Shown here piece after piece: positions 1 through 7,933 of a DNA stretch of 13,591 nucleotides. This DNA is from CAYXDO01 sp964463485 (GTDB taxonomy: Bacteria > Myxococcota > Kuafuiibacteriia > Kuafuiibacteriales > Kuafuiibacteriaceae), in contig CAYXDO010000238.1 in NCBI GenBank assembly GCA_964463485.1, forward strand, positions 1-13,591, read 5' to 3'. The number at the start of each line of letters is the position of its first letter. Within the stretch, counting starts at the first letter, position 1. A program made the position numbers and the translations under genes. The notes under the pieces are model-generated. The model ran no database searches. It saw nothing but the letters and a program-made list of their open reading frames with translations, and was not told the origin of the DNA.

Positions 1-119
1 CATCGCACACCGATCGATCGCCGCAAGTCAGCGCTATATCTATTCTTTTTTCGACAAACTTTCCCGAAGCGCACTCAGATCCAGGCCCGGCTGCACCCAA
101 GTTATTTCCTTACGGTGCC
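1..119. other. Intergenic region at the left edge, AT-rich, no gene seen
   Basis: This stretch lies downstream of the 434-residue minus-strand gene and contains no convincing coding frame. It holds a self-complementary CGATCGATCG at 11-20 and a markedly AT-rich block at about 34-60, including a T-run at 47-52. On the minus strand a CAT at 1-3 could be the ATG of a further gene starting at the window edge. In that case the AT-rich block would sit where its promoter belongs. I see no hairpin followed by a U-tract that would end the operon; the only pairing is a weak 5-bp GCACC/GGTGC at 93-97 and 114-118. Confidence 0.4.
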
Positions 120-1424
120 TTACTGGCAGGTGTCCTTGGCAGAAGCGACTCCCACGACCGAGCCAGGCTCGGAGGCTGAGTAGATGTCGGCGAACACGGC
201 GGAGGCGTCCCCGAGTCGCGCGAGGTTGTAGACCCGTTTTGCTCCAAAGCCAGTCTCTCCTTCACACAATTCCCACTCGGAGCTCAGTTGGGTGAAGGCT
301 CCGCTGTCGAGCGTGATCAAGAACCCATCCAAGAAGGGCTCGAGCGCAGCTGTCCCAGTCCACTGGGCCACGTCGATGGACCTCCAGGCCTTCGAGTCGC
401 GAACCGCGATGCCGCGCGAGGTCGCGGCCACGGGTACTCCGTCGCGAGTCGCGAGCACCTCGATCGACGACCGCTCCTCCACGACCTCGCGGGAGCTTAC
501 GCCGCGTTCGTGCCAAATCACCTCGGCATGGTCCGCGCCGGCCAAGTAAACTCCCGGTGACACAATCAGTGCCCTCGCTGCGTTCGAGTCCGGCGCCGAG
601 GGCGGAATCGTTCCGAGCTCCGTCCATGCTCCGTCGCGGAGGCGCTGAAACTCACCCGACCGAGTGATCGTCACGACGTCTCGAGCGTCGGCCGCGATGT
701 GCCAGATCGTCGTCCCGTCCGGTGTCATCGCTGCCGCCGAAGAGGTCACCGTGCAAGGACTGCTCACCGGAGAGTCGAGGTCGAGCGAGAGCACCTCGCG
801 CCCGTAGGTGACCCAGAGGCCACGTCCGCCGAGGGCGGCCGCGCGGACTCCGCGCGAGCCAGCCGAACAGAGGCGTTCGGACTGCAAGTCATCCGTGATC
901 CTGACGACGGCTCCATCCGTGTACACGAGGAGGACGGAGCGCGGCGATTCTTTCAGAGCCGCCGCGACGTCTCCGAGATCGGACCCTGGGACGGGTACGA
1001 TCTCGGTCTCGAAGGTCGGGCACTGGCACCTCGGGGTCCCATCCGGAATCGCCAGGGAGACTAGTTGGTCGAAGGGTTCGGCGACTCTCCATGCCGTGGC
1101 CGACCCATCGGAAGCGAACCATTCGAGGGGTTCGAGGAGCGCACACGAGCGGCAGCTCGCGCGCGAAACGGGACCGGCGCCCAGCCCCAACTCAGCCAGA
1201 CCCTGGGAGTAATAAGCCAGTACGAGGTGGGTTGCCTCGGACTCCTCTACTTTCAATGGCGTGTCGACCGAGCCCGCGTACAAGACACGCTGGTCCACGA
1301 GCAGCAAGAAGGACGCTGCGGCCTCGCTGCTGGGCAACCGCAGAGTCATCGGCGCAGCCGGTCCTCCGCACCCGACGAACGCGAGGAGGCCCCAAACAAA
1401 CGACGATTCGATCCGGTCGAGCAC
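120..1424 (-). CDS. Putative exported lipoprotein, propeller-like, unknown function
   Basis: I do not recognise the family. The N-terminus has a short charged region, a hydrophobic stretch (FVWGLLAFVG) and then a Cys at residue 19. This resembles a lipoprotein signal peptide, although Phe at -3 is not the usual lipobox residue. Apart from that Cys there are eight cysteines, an even number consistent with four disulfides in an exported protein. The body alternates short hydrophobic strands with turns such as DGTTIW, SGEFQRL and DGAWTEL, suggesting a beta-propeller or beta-rich fold; this is inference. I chose the GTG at 1424 because GAGG (1433-1430) sits 5 nt upstream and overlaps the stop codon of the preceding kinase gene. 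GTG at 1430 (436 aa) is the in-frame alternative. It is the last gene of the kinase operon and probably translated with it, so a role as a periplasmic partner or accessory of the kinases is possible but unproven. Confidence 0.7.
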   Translation of the reverse strand: MLDRIESSFVWGLLAFVGCGGPAAPMTLRLPSSEAAASFLLLVDQRVLYAGSVDTPLKVEESEATHLVLAYYSQGLAELGLGAGPVSRASCRSCALLEPLEWFASDGSATAWRVAEPFDQLVSLAIPDGTPRCQCPTFETEIVPVPGSDLGDVAAALKESPRSVLLVYTDGAVVRITDDLQSERLCSAGSRGVRAAALGGRGLWVTYGREVLSLDLDSPVSSPCTVTSSAAAMTPDGTTIWHIAADARDVVTITRSGEFQRLRDGAWTELGTIPPSAPDSNAARALIVSPGVYLAGADHAEVIWHERGVSSREVVEERSSIEVLATRDGVPVAATSRGIAVRDSKAWRSIDVAQWTGTAALEPFLDGFLITLDSGAFTQLSSEWELCEGETGFGAKRVYNLARLGDASAVFADIYSASEPGSVVGVASAKDTCQ

Positions 1425-1431
1425 ACTCACC

Positions 1432-3606
1432 TCAGCGAGCGAAACGAGTCACCATCGAGATCAAAGCCGAAGGTTCGAAAGGTTTCTCGAGCCAACGGTC
1501 AGGGCGCTCTGCGACGAACGTCCGCGCGCTCTCCGTGAAGGCGCCGCCCGTCAAGAACACCGTGCGACCCGCCTGCTCGGGATCGGAGCGAAGCAGCTCC
1601 GCGTGAAAATCCATGCCCGTCAGGTCCGGCATCATGAGGTCACACACGATCACGTCGAACTTTCGACCCGAACGCAACATCTCGAGCGCAGTGTATCCGC
1701 TCGTGACGAACTCGGCATCGAAGTCCTCCGACAAGGTGCGCACGATCGCCTTGGCCAACCGCTGCTCGTCGTCGATCACCAACACACTCGCGCGCCGCGC
1801 GGGCGCCGCGGTTTCGAGGGCCGGTGGAGGCGCCGCCGCCACGCTCGGCTCGAGCACGGCCGCCGACACGCTGATCCGAACCGTCGTGCCTACTCCGACC
1901 GCGCTGTCGATCGTGACCTCGCCACCCATGCTCGTCACGTTCGAGTGCACGATGCTGAGACCAAGCCCGGTGCCTTGACCGATCGGCTTGGTGGTGAAGA
2001 AGGGCTCGAACACGCGACTCAGAACCTCTGGTGCCATCCCAGGGCCCGTGTCCGAGACCTCGAGGACTACGTTCGGGCCCTCGACGCGCGTGCGCAGCCG
2101 GATCTGATTCGTCTCCGCCTGTCCCACCGGAATGGCTTGGGCTGCATTCATCAGCACGTTCAGGATCACCTGGCTCAGAGTTGCTTCGCTCGCACGTACC
2201 GGCGGGGTGACGGCGTAGTCCTTGATGAGCTGAGCTCGGTGCCGGACGTCGGCAGCGCACACCGCGATCGCGAAGTCTGCCGCTCGCTCCACCTGCACGA
2301 GCTCGATCGCGTCATCCGTTCGGGAAAAGCTCTGGAGCGACGCCACGATCTTCCGCACGCGCTCAGCGCCCTCTCGAGCCTCCGACAGCAACTCATCCAC
2401 GCCGTGAAGCGATGGGTCCGCGCGCTTTCGCACGCGCTCGATGGACTCGTCGAGGTTCGAGATCACGTAGGCGAGGGGATTGTTGATTTCGTGTCCGACG
2501 CCCGCGGCGAGCGATCCGGCCGAAGCCATCCGGTCGATTTGCATCATCCGCGCGATCATTTGACGCCGTGCCGTGACGTCCCGGGCGAGGACAGCGAAGG
2601 CCTTCTCGCCCTGGAACGTGATCGGCGCGGCCATCACCTCGGCCGCCACGATCGAGCCGTCCTTTCGAACGAAGTGCTCCTCGCGCGCGGGCGCCGCGCG
2701 GTTGGACTCCATCATCTGTTTCACACGGGCCGCCACGAGCTCTCGGTCCTGCGGGGCCACGAGCTCGAAGATGGGTCTGCCCTCGAGCTCGTCGGCCCGA
2801 TCGTACCCGAGTGTCTCGATCCCTGATGGGTTGATGTAGATGAGCTTTCCTTGACGGTGGATCGCCACGATGTCCGGCGAGCGCTCGATGAGTACGCGGA
2901 AGCTCTCCTCCGACGCCCGGAGCGCGCGCTCGCCGAACTTTTCTTCGATGAGTACGAGGAGCCTTCGTTCGGCGGCGCTTTGCGGCTCTCCTACGAGCAC
3001 GATCGTCAGGAGGACCGGGGATCGCTCCACGGAACAAGGAAACCGAACTTCGGCGCTCATCCCGAGGCGCGCGACACCTGTCTCCAGCACGCGGCGCATC
3101 TCTTCCCGTAGCTCCGGCATGGCGAGCGCTTCGCCCAACTCGGCGCCGATCACGGCGGATTCGTCGGTGAGGTGGCAACGGGTGAGGCACCACGGGTTGA
3201 TCGACAGGATCTTCAACTCCGCGTCCACCACGACCAGACCCACGGGCATGGCCGCGATCACCCGTTCGGCGTACTCACGGCGCTGGTCGGTTTCCTGGAG
3301 GAGCCTCTGGATTTCGGACGCCATGGCGTCGACCGAGCCTCCGAGCGTCCCGAGCTCGTCGGACCCCCGGTCGTTCGAGCGTGCGGCGAAGTCACCCTTT
3401 CGCAGCTGATTTGCCACGCGCACGAGGTTCTCGATCCGGGCGCTGATCATCGACCGGGCGGCCCAGGCGACCGCGGCAAACCCGCCGAGACTCACCGTGG
3501 CGCCGACGGCGAGCTCGAGGGTGTGGGCGCCCGCCAGCCACAGCGAGCCGAGGAGCGCCGCGGGAACGATCGCGCACAAGACAAGGAGCTTTTGGGAGAT
3601 GCTCAA
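1432..3606 (-). CDS. Membrane hybrid histidine kinase: TM2-HAMP-PAS-PAS-HisKA-HATPase-REC
   Basis: A sensor kinase fused to a receiver, predicted in the inner membrane. From the TTG start (724 aa) the order is: two helices at about 7-26 and 32-50 with only about five residues between them; HAMP about 50-105; PAS about 120-230; a second PAS about 238-355 (IERSPDIVAI, ending in LARDVTARR); HisKA with GHEINNPL, phospho-accepting His372; HATPase_c with the N box (NVLMNAAQA), DTGPGMAP and GTGLGLS; an Ala/Pro-rich linker; and a C-terminal REC with IDDE, phospho-acceptor Asp656 (CDLMMP), Thr in FLTGG and Lys in LEKPF. All catalytic residues look intact. The start is a choice: GTG at 3669 would give 745 aa and overlap the upstream kinase by 29 bp but has no Shine-Dalgarno. 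TTG at 3606 has GGAGG 6 nt upstream and yields a typical MSISQKLL-type N-terminus. The receiver could act in cis or take phosphate from the neighbouring kinases. The ligand is unknown. Confidence 0.93.
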   Translation of the reverse strand: MSISQKLLVLCAIVPAALLGSLWLAGAHTLELAVGATVSLGGFAAVAWAARSMISARIENLVRVANQLRKGDFAARSNDRGSDELGTLGGSVDAMASEIQRLLQETDQRREYAERVIAAMPVGLVVVDAELKILSINPWCLTRCHLTDESAVIGAELGEALAMPELREEMRRVLETGVARLGMSAEVRFPCSVERSPVLLTIVLVGEPQSAAERRLLVLIEEKFGERALRASEESFRVLIERSPDIVAIHRQGKLIYINPSGIETLGYDRADELEGRPIFELVAPQDRELVAARVKQMMESNRAAPAREEHFVRKDGSIVAAEVMAAPITFQGEKAFAVLARDVTARRQMIARMMQIDRMASAGSLAAGVGHEINNPLAYVISNLDESIERVRKRADPSLHGVDELLSEAREGAERVRKIVASLQSFSRTDDAIELVQVERAADFAIAVCAADVRHRAQLIKDYAVTPPVRASEATLSQVILNVLMNAAQAIPVGQAETNQIRLRTRVEGPNVVLEVSDTGPGMAPEVLSRVFEPFFTTKPIGQGTGLGLSIVHSNVTSMGGEVTIDSAVGVGTTVRISVSAAVLEPSVAAAPPPALETAAPARRASVLVIDDEQRLAKAIVRTLSEDFDAEFVTSGYTALEMLRSGRKFDVIVCDLMMPDLTGMDFHAELLRSDPEQAGRTVFLTGGAFTESARTFVAERPDRWLEKPFEPSALISMVTRFAR

Positions 3607-3612
3607 ACTCGC

Positions 3613-3617
3613 CCTCC
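3613..3617 (-). promoter_or_regulatory. Shine-Dalgarno deciding the TTG start of the HAMP-PAS hybrid kinase
   Basis: GGAGG on the minus strand lies 6 nt before a TTG at 3606-3604. The alternative GTG at 3669 is preceded by GC-rich sequence without a purine-rich site. The site lies just after the stop codon of the upstream hybrid kinase (3643-3641), so the two genes would be separated by 34 bp and not overlap. Confidence 0.6.
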
Positions 3618-3640
3618 GTTGGTGAGACTCCTCGGCGCAC

Positions 3641-6400
3641 TCATGAGTGGGGTGTCCGCAGCGACTCACGCCGCCGTGTCATGATCGACTGAATCTCGCG
3701 AGCGAGGTCCGCCTCGGCGAAAGGTTTCTCGAGAATTCCACCCACGCCGAGCTCGCGCAGCTGTTCTGCGACGGACTCGTCCAGGTGACCCGCTATCGCG
3801 ATGACGGGAATCCTCGGCAGAATCCGCCGGAGCTCGCGAATGAAAGTGATCCCGTCCATTCGAGGCATCTGGAGATCGGTCAAGACGGCGACCACCTCGT
3901 GCTTGAGCTCCATGAGTCGCAGGAGGCCGTCCGCGCCGTCCGAGGCCGAAGCCACGCGCAAGCTCATTCCGCGGATCACGCGGCGGGCGGCCTCTCGGAT
4001 GCCGGGTTCGTCGTCCACGAAGAGGACGAGCTCACCGTCACCGTGGAAGGGTTCGGGAACTTCGGAGGGCGGAGGTGGACTGGAGGGCGTCGAGCTTACG
4101 GGGAGCAAGACGGTGAACGTGGAACCCTCGCCGAGCTTGGAGTCGACCTCGACGGAGCCTCCGTGACCGCGAGCGATCCCGAGGACCGTGGCCAGACCCA
4201 GTCCGGTGCCTTTGTCTCTTGGTTTGGTGCTGAAGAACGGGTCGAAGATCCGATCGAGGACCTCGTCCGAGATGCCCGTGCCGGTGTCGGTGACCTCGAT
4301 GGCTACCAGGGGCTCGTTGCCGCGCTGGACGACGCTCGCTGAAATGGTGAGGTGGCCTCCTTGCGGCATGGCGTCGCGCGCGTTCACGCAGAGGTTCATC
4401 ATGACTTGTTGGAGCTGAGTCGCGTCACCCTTCACCGGAGGCAAATCCTGAGAGTAGGAGACTTTCACGTCGATGTTTTTGGGGAAGGTACTCTTGACCA
4501 ACCCCTGGAGCTCCTTCAAGAGGTACCTGAGTTGAACACTCACCCGCTCTCCTTCGGTTCCTCGGGCGAAATTCAGGAGTTGTCGCACCATGCCCGCGCC
4601 ACGTTTTGCGGCGTCCGACACGGTGTCGAGGACCTCGGCGTCCTCGGGGTGGTCCATTCGCATGACCTCCACCATCAGGAGAATGGGTGCGAGGGCGTTG
4701 TTCAGGTCGTGGGCGATGCCTCCTGCCAGGCTCCCGATGGCTTCGAGCCGCTGGGCGCGCCGAAACTGGCTCTCGAGGGTGCGGTGCTCGGTGATGTCAC
4801 CGTCGATGGCCAAGATCTCTTTGGGGTGTCCTTCCGCGTCCCGGATGAGTGTCCATCGGCACAGGGTGACGCGCTCCACGCCGGCTGTCTGCATTCGAAG
4901 CTCACCCGACCATGAACCCGCCGTCAGAAGCGCTTCCAGGGCGGTTTCGATGAGTTGTTCACCCACCGCAGGGACGATGTCTGCGAGCCCCCGACCGATC
5001 GCACGCGATGCCGGACAGCCGTAGATTTTCTCGGCCGCCCGATTCCAATACCGAATCGGACCGTTCCACTGCCGGACGTAGATTGCCTCGCTGGCGCTGT
5101 CGAGGAGCGCGGCTTGCTCGATGATGCGAGCTTCGGCCTCCACTCGTTCGCTGATGTCGCTGGCGACCGCGATGAGGTGGTGGGTGCCCTCGTCATCGCT
5201 TTCGACGGGCGTTACGGTGAGGCGCGCGTTGAAGACCGTGCTGTCTTTCCGCCGCCGAATCACGTCCCCGGACCAGCTGCGTCCGGCGGAGACGGCCGAG
5301 CTCAGGGCGATCAGGTCGGTTGGATCTTCCTCATCAGCGGACCGCAGGAGGTTCCTCAGGTCTCGCCCTTTGAGCTCGTCGAATGAGTATCCGGTGAGTG
5401 TCCTGAACGCCTGATTGACCCACTCTACCTGGAGACTGCGATCAGTGATGGCGATCGCGTTGGCCGAGGCCTCGAGGGCGCGGGTTTGCAGTTCCATGAG
5501 CGAGCGACTCCGCTGGAGCTCCGCGTTCTTCGTCGAGAGCTCGGAGTTGAGTCGCTCGAGCTCCTCCATCTTCTGTTCGATTTTTCGGATCAGCGCTTCG
5601 TTGTACTCGCGCAGGAAGACTCGTTCGTCGGCGGTGCCGTGACGGACGAGCTCGGTGACGGGCCGACCGACCAGCTCGGAGACGACGACCGGGAGCCTCG
5701 CGTTGTCCTGCGGCCGAACGAGGTACGCGCTCGCTCCGAGGGCGAGCCCATGCTCTCGGTCGAGCTCGTCGCCGTACGTTCCGGTGAAAAACACGAACGG
5801 GATCGGCTTGAGATTCGGGTCCTGCTGCCATTCTCTGCAGAGCGTGAACCCGTCCATCACGGGCATCAGCACGTCGCTGATGACGAGGTCAGGAGGCGTT
5901 CGGCGGGCGAGGGCGAGGGCGTCTCGGCCGTTCGAGGCTTCCATGAGCCGGAAGCCTCCCGTGGGAAATAACGCGCGCACCTGCTGTCTATTCTCATCTC
6001 GGTCGTCGATGACGAGGATCTTTTTGGCCGGAGCGACGCCGAGGAATCGGGCCACCTCACGGACGAACTCTTCGGGGTTGAGGGGCTTCTCGAGGTGAGC
6101 GTCACATCCGGCTTCGATCGCACGTTCCCGGTCACCCTCCATGGCGCAAGCGGTGATGGCGAGGATCGGCGTGTTTGCGAGCGGTTCTATTTGGCGGAGA
6201 GTTCTTGCGACCTCGTACCCATCCATTCCAGGGAGCTGAATGTCGAGGAGAACGGCGTCGGGCCGCTCCGCTTTGGCGAGCTCTAGGCCCGCGAGGCCGT
6301 CTCTGGCGCTCAGGACCTCGAAGCCATCGCGCTCGAGGATGTAGGTCGTCAGGTAGAGACTCTGTTCGTTGTCCTCGATCACGAGCACTCGACGGTTCAT
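3641..6400 (-). CDS. Soluble multi-receiver hybrid histidine kinase: REC-REC-PAS-PAS-HisKA-HATPase-REC
   Basis: A 919-residue cytoplasmic kinase with no membrane segment. REC1 (about 3-121) has acidic residues Glu9/Asp10, phospho-acceptor Asp53 (LLDIQLPGMDG) and Lys105. REC2 (about 126-243) has Asp132/Asp133 and Asp176 (SDVLMP), but Arg229 stands where the invariant Lys is expected. A charged coiled-coil-like helix (about 255-300) leads to PAS1 (about 305-425) and PAS2 (about 428-545). HisKA has AHDLNNAL with His564. HATPase_c has the N box (NLCVNARDAM), DTGTGIS, FDPFFSTKP and GTGLGLA. A Ser/Pro-rich linker precedes REC3, with Asp842 (TDLQMP) and Lys in LEKPF. Two N-terminal receivers suggest it accepts phosphate from a partner, most simply the upstream 490-residue kinase that lacks a receiver; this is inference. 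Its ATG overlaps that gene's TGA (ATGA), implying translational coupling, and a purine-rich GAGGAAGG lies 9 nt upstream. Confidence 0.95.
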   Translation of the reverse strand: MNRRVLVIEDNEQSLYLTTYILERDGFEVLSARDGLAGLELAKAERPDAVLLDIQLPGMDGYEVARTLRQIEPLANTPILAITACAMEGDRERAIEAGCDAHLEKPLNPEEFVREVARFLGVAPAKKILVIDDRDENRQQVRALFPTGGFRLMEASNGRDALALARRTPPDLVISDVLMPVMDGFTLCREWQQDPNLKPIPFVFFTGTYGDELDREHGLALGASAYLVRPQDNARLPVVVSELVGRPVTELVRHGTADERVFLREYNEALIRKIEQKMEELERLNSELSTKNAELQRSRSLMELQTRALEASANAIAITDRSLQVEWVNQAFRTLTGYSFDELKGRDLRNLLRSADEEDPTDLIALSSAVSAGRSWSGDVIRRRKDSTVFNARLTVTPVESDDEGTHHLIAVASDISERVEAEARIIEQAALLDSASEAIYVRQWNGPIRYWNRAAEKIYGCPASRAIGRGLADIVPAVGEQLIETALEALLTAGSWSGELRMQTAGVERVTLCRWTLIRDAEGHPKEILAIDGDITEHRTLESQFRRAQRLEAIGSLAGGIAHDLNNALAPILLMVEVMRMDHPEDAEVLDTVSDAAKRGAGMVRQLLNFARGTEGERVSVQLRYLLKELQGLVKSTFPKNIDVKVSYSQDLPPVKGDATQLQQVMMNLCVNARDAMPQGGHLTISASVVQRGNEPLVAIEVTDTGTGISDEVLDRIFDPFFSTKPRDKGTGLGLATVLGIARGHGGSVEVDSKLGEGSTFTVLLPVSSTPSSPPPPSEVPEPFHGDGELVLFVDDEPGIREAARRVIRGMSLRVASASDGADGLLRLMELKHEVVAVLTDLQMPRMDGITFIRELRRILPRIPVIAIAGHLDESVAEQLRELGVGGILEKPFAEADLAREIQSIMTRRRESLRTPHS

Positions 6401-7869
6401 GATGGCGCGCCTTCCTCGGTGGGCAGACTGAAGCTGAACGTGGACCCCGCCCCGAGCTCACTCTGAACGGAGATGCTCCCGCCGAGGCGCTCGATGAGTC
6501 GCTTGCTGACCGCCAGACCCAGACCCGACCCCTCGTGGGCGCGCGCGAGACGGTCGTCGAGCTGGGAGAAGGGCAAAAATAGGCGCGAGACTTGCTCCGG
6601 CGCGATCCCTGGCCCGGAGTCTGCCACGGAAACGCGAACGCTTTTCTGGGACACGTCGAGGCTGACCGAGACTCCTCCACGCGCGGTGAATTTGATGCCG
6701 TTGCTCAAGAGGTTGAGGAGGACTTGCTCGACTCGTCGCGGATCGGAGTTTATTTCGCAATACTCGGACGGAAAGTGAGTCGACAAAGTCAGCCCTTTTC
6801 TTTGGGCGAGCGGGAGGACCGACACGGTCGACCTCCGGACGAGCTCGGCGAGATCGAACGGCGACTTCGAAAGCTCCAGGCGGCCCGACTCGATCCGCGA
6901 CAGATCCAAGACTTCGTTGATCAGCGCGAGCAGGTGATCCGCGCTGTTCTTCACGATTTCGAGCTGCTTGGCCTGCTCGTCGGCGAGAGGCCCAGCTAGG
7001 CCCTGAAGCAGGATCCCTGTGAAGCCGAGGATCGAGTGGAGCGGAGTTCGAAGCTCGTGGGACATGGTTGAGAGAAAAGCTGACTTCATTCGGTCTGCCG
7101 CCTCGGCGTGGTCTTTGGCTTCAGCGAGCTGGGCTGTGCGTTCCTCGACCCGGCGCTCCAACTCTCGTGTGTAGCCCTCGAGCGCGCGGTGGAGGTGCTC
7201 GACCTGCTCCTCGGCCGTTTTTTCGGTGGTCACGTCGACCGCCACCCCGTCCCAGACGGTCTCCCCTGAAGGCGTCGAGCGAGGCTGCGATCGGAGGTGA
7301 ACCCACCGCCACTCTCCGTCGCTGCGTCGCAGGTGAATGAGTCGATCCAGAGGATCTCGTGTTTCCTGACTCTGTCGCTCCGCGGCGACGAGGTCGTCTC
7401 GTCCGGAGATTTGGCTGAGGAGGAGCTCGGCGTCGCGCATGATCTCCGCGGGCGTCAGGCCGTGAACACGCTCGACGCCTGCGCTAACGTAGAGGAACTG
7501 TGGGCGGGGTGCCAGGGTATAGAGGTACACGTAGGAGCTCGGGATGTTGTCGCCCAAGGTTCGTACTCGGGCTTCACTTTCTGCCAAGGCCTCGGCGGCC
7601 GTCTCTCGCTCTTTGGCGTCCGAGCGAACGAGCAGGCCCAGGATCACGGAAGTCACCACGATGAACGCGAAGCCCTTGAGCGTGGAGGCTCGCGCGGCGT
7701 CCCGCACGTTGGCGGCGACCGACTGCAGCGCCACGTCCGAGAAGAAGATCCAGAGTGCGGCGAGCACGGCGTAGGGGCCGACAACCCGCCAAACCGCATG
7801 GGAAACTGGCCTCATGAGCCAGTCTGGGGCATGCACGGATCGATCCGGCCGGCGTGACAATTGCGTCAT
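6397..7869 (-). CDS. Membrane PAS-domain sensor histidine kinase without receiver
   Basis: A 490-residue inner-membrane kinase and probable first gene of the four-gene signalling operon. Two membrane helices (about 30-47 and 65-81) flank a short loop of under 20 residues. The pattern LWIFFSD...TLKG is one I associate with a small membrane module found in front of PAS-containing signalling proteins. A PAS domain with a C-terminal PAC-like part follows (about 100-220; WRWVHLRSQP, VAVDVTTEK), then a coiled coil (about 222-260). HisKA of the common type has SHELRTPL with His271. HATPase_c has the N box (NLLSNGIKF), DSGPGIAP, FLPFSQLDD and GSGLGLAVS. All catalytic motifs are present, but there is no receiver or HPt domain, so phosphate must go to a separate protein. 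The neighbouring 919-residue hybrid with two N-terminal receivers is the obvious candidate. The ATG lacks a good Shine-Dalgarno. Confidence 0.94.
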   Translation of the reverse strand: MTQLSRRPDRSVHAPDWLMRPVSHAVWRVVGPYAVLAALWIFFSDVALQSVAANVRDAARASTLKGFAFIVVTSVILGLLVRSDAKERETAAEALAESEARVRTLGDNIPSSYVYLYTLAPRPQFLYVSAGVERVHGLTPAEIMRDAELLLSQISGRDDLVAAERQSQETRDPLDRLIHLRRSDGEWRWVHLRSQPRSTPSGETVWDGVAVDVTTEKTAEEQVEHLHRALEGYTRELERRVEERTAQLAEAKDHAEAADRMKSAFLSTMSHELRTPLHSILGFTGILLQGLAGPLADEQAKQLEIVKNSADHLLALINEVLDLSRIESGRLELSKSPFDLAELVRRSTVSVLPLAQRKGLTLSTHFPSEYCEINSDPRRVEQVLLNLLSNGIKFTARGGVSVSLDVSQKSVRVSVADSGPGIAPEQVSRLFLPFSQLDDRLARAHEGSGLGLAVSKRLIERLGGSISVQSELGAGSTFSFSLPTEEGAPS

Positions 7870-7888
7870 CGCGGGCGGGGAAGACCGG

Positions 7889-7905
7889 GGCGCAATCGTT
7901 GCGCC
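7889..7905 (-). terminator. Perfect 7-bp hairpin between htpG and the kinase operon
   Basis: GGCGCAA and TTGCGCC are exact inverted repeats separated by 3 nt, within the 64-bp gap after the htpG stop. On the minus strand the stem is followed by GTCTTCC, which is only weakly U-rich. It could be an intrinsic terminator of htpG with a poor U-tract, an attenuator leaving some read-through into the kinases, or a protein-binding palindrome at the kinase promoter. Confidence 0.45.
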
Positions 7906-7933
7906 AGTACGGACGCAGCGAGATTAAGATGCG

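Noticed and set aside
11..20. CGATCGATCG palindrome as a regulatory site
   Set aside because: CGATCG is frequent in high-GC genomes, and there is no second copy or clear promoter beside it.
1261..2826. Long plus-strand open frame (521 codons) opposite the HAMP-PAS hybrid kinase
   Set aside because: The translation is His/Arg/Asp-rich with no domain, typical of the antisense frame of a high-GC gene. The minus strand encodes clear HisKA, HATPase and REC motifs.
3607..3669. Possible zinc-binding Cys/His cluster at the N-terminus of the HAMP-PAS kinase
   Set aside because: It exists only if the GTG at 3669 is the start. The TTG at 3606 has a much better ribosome-binding site, so this stretch is probably not translated in that frame.
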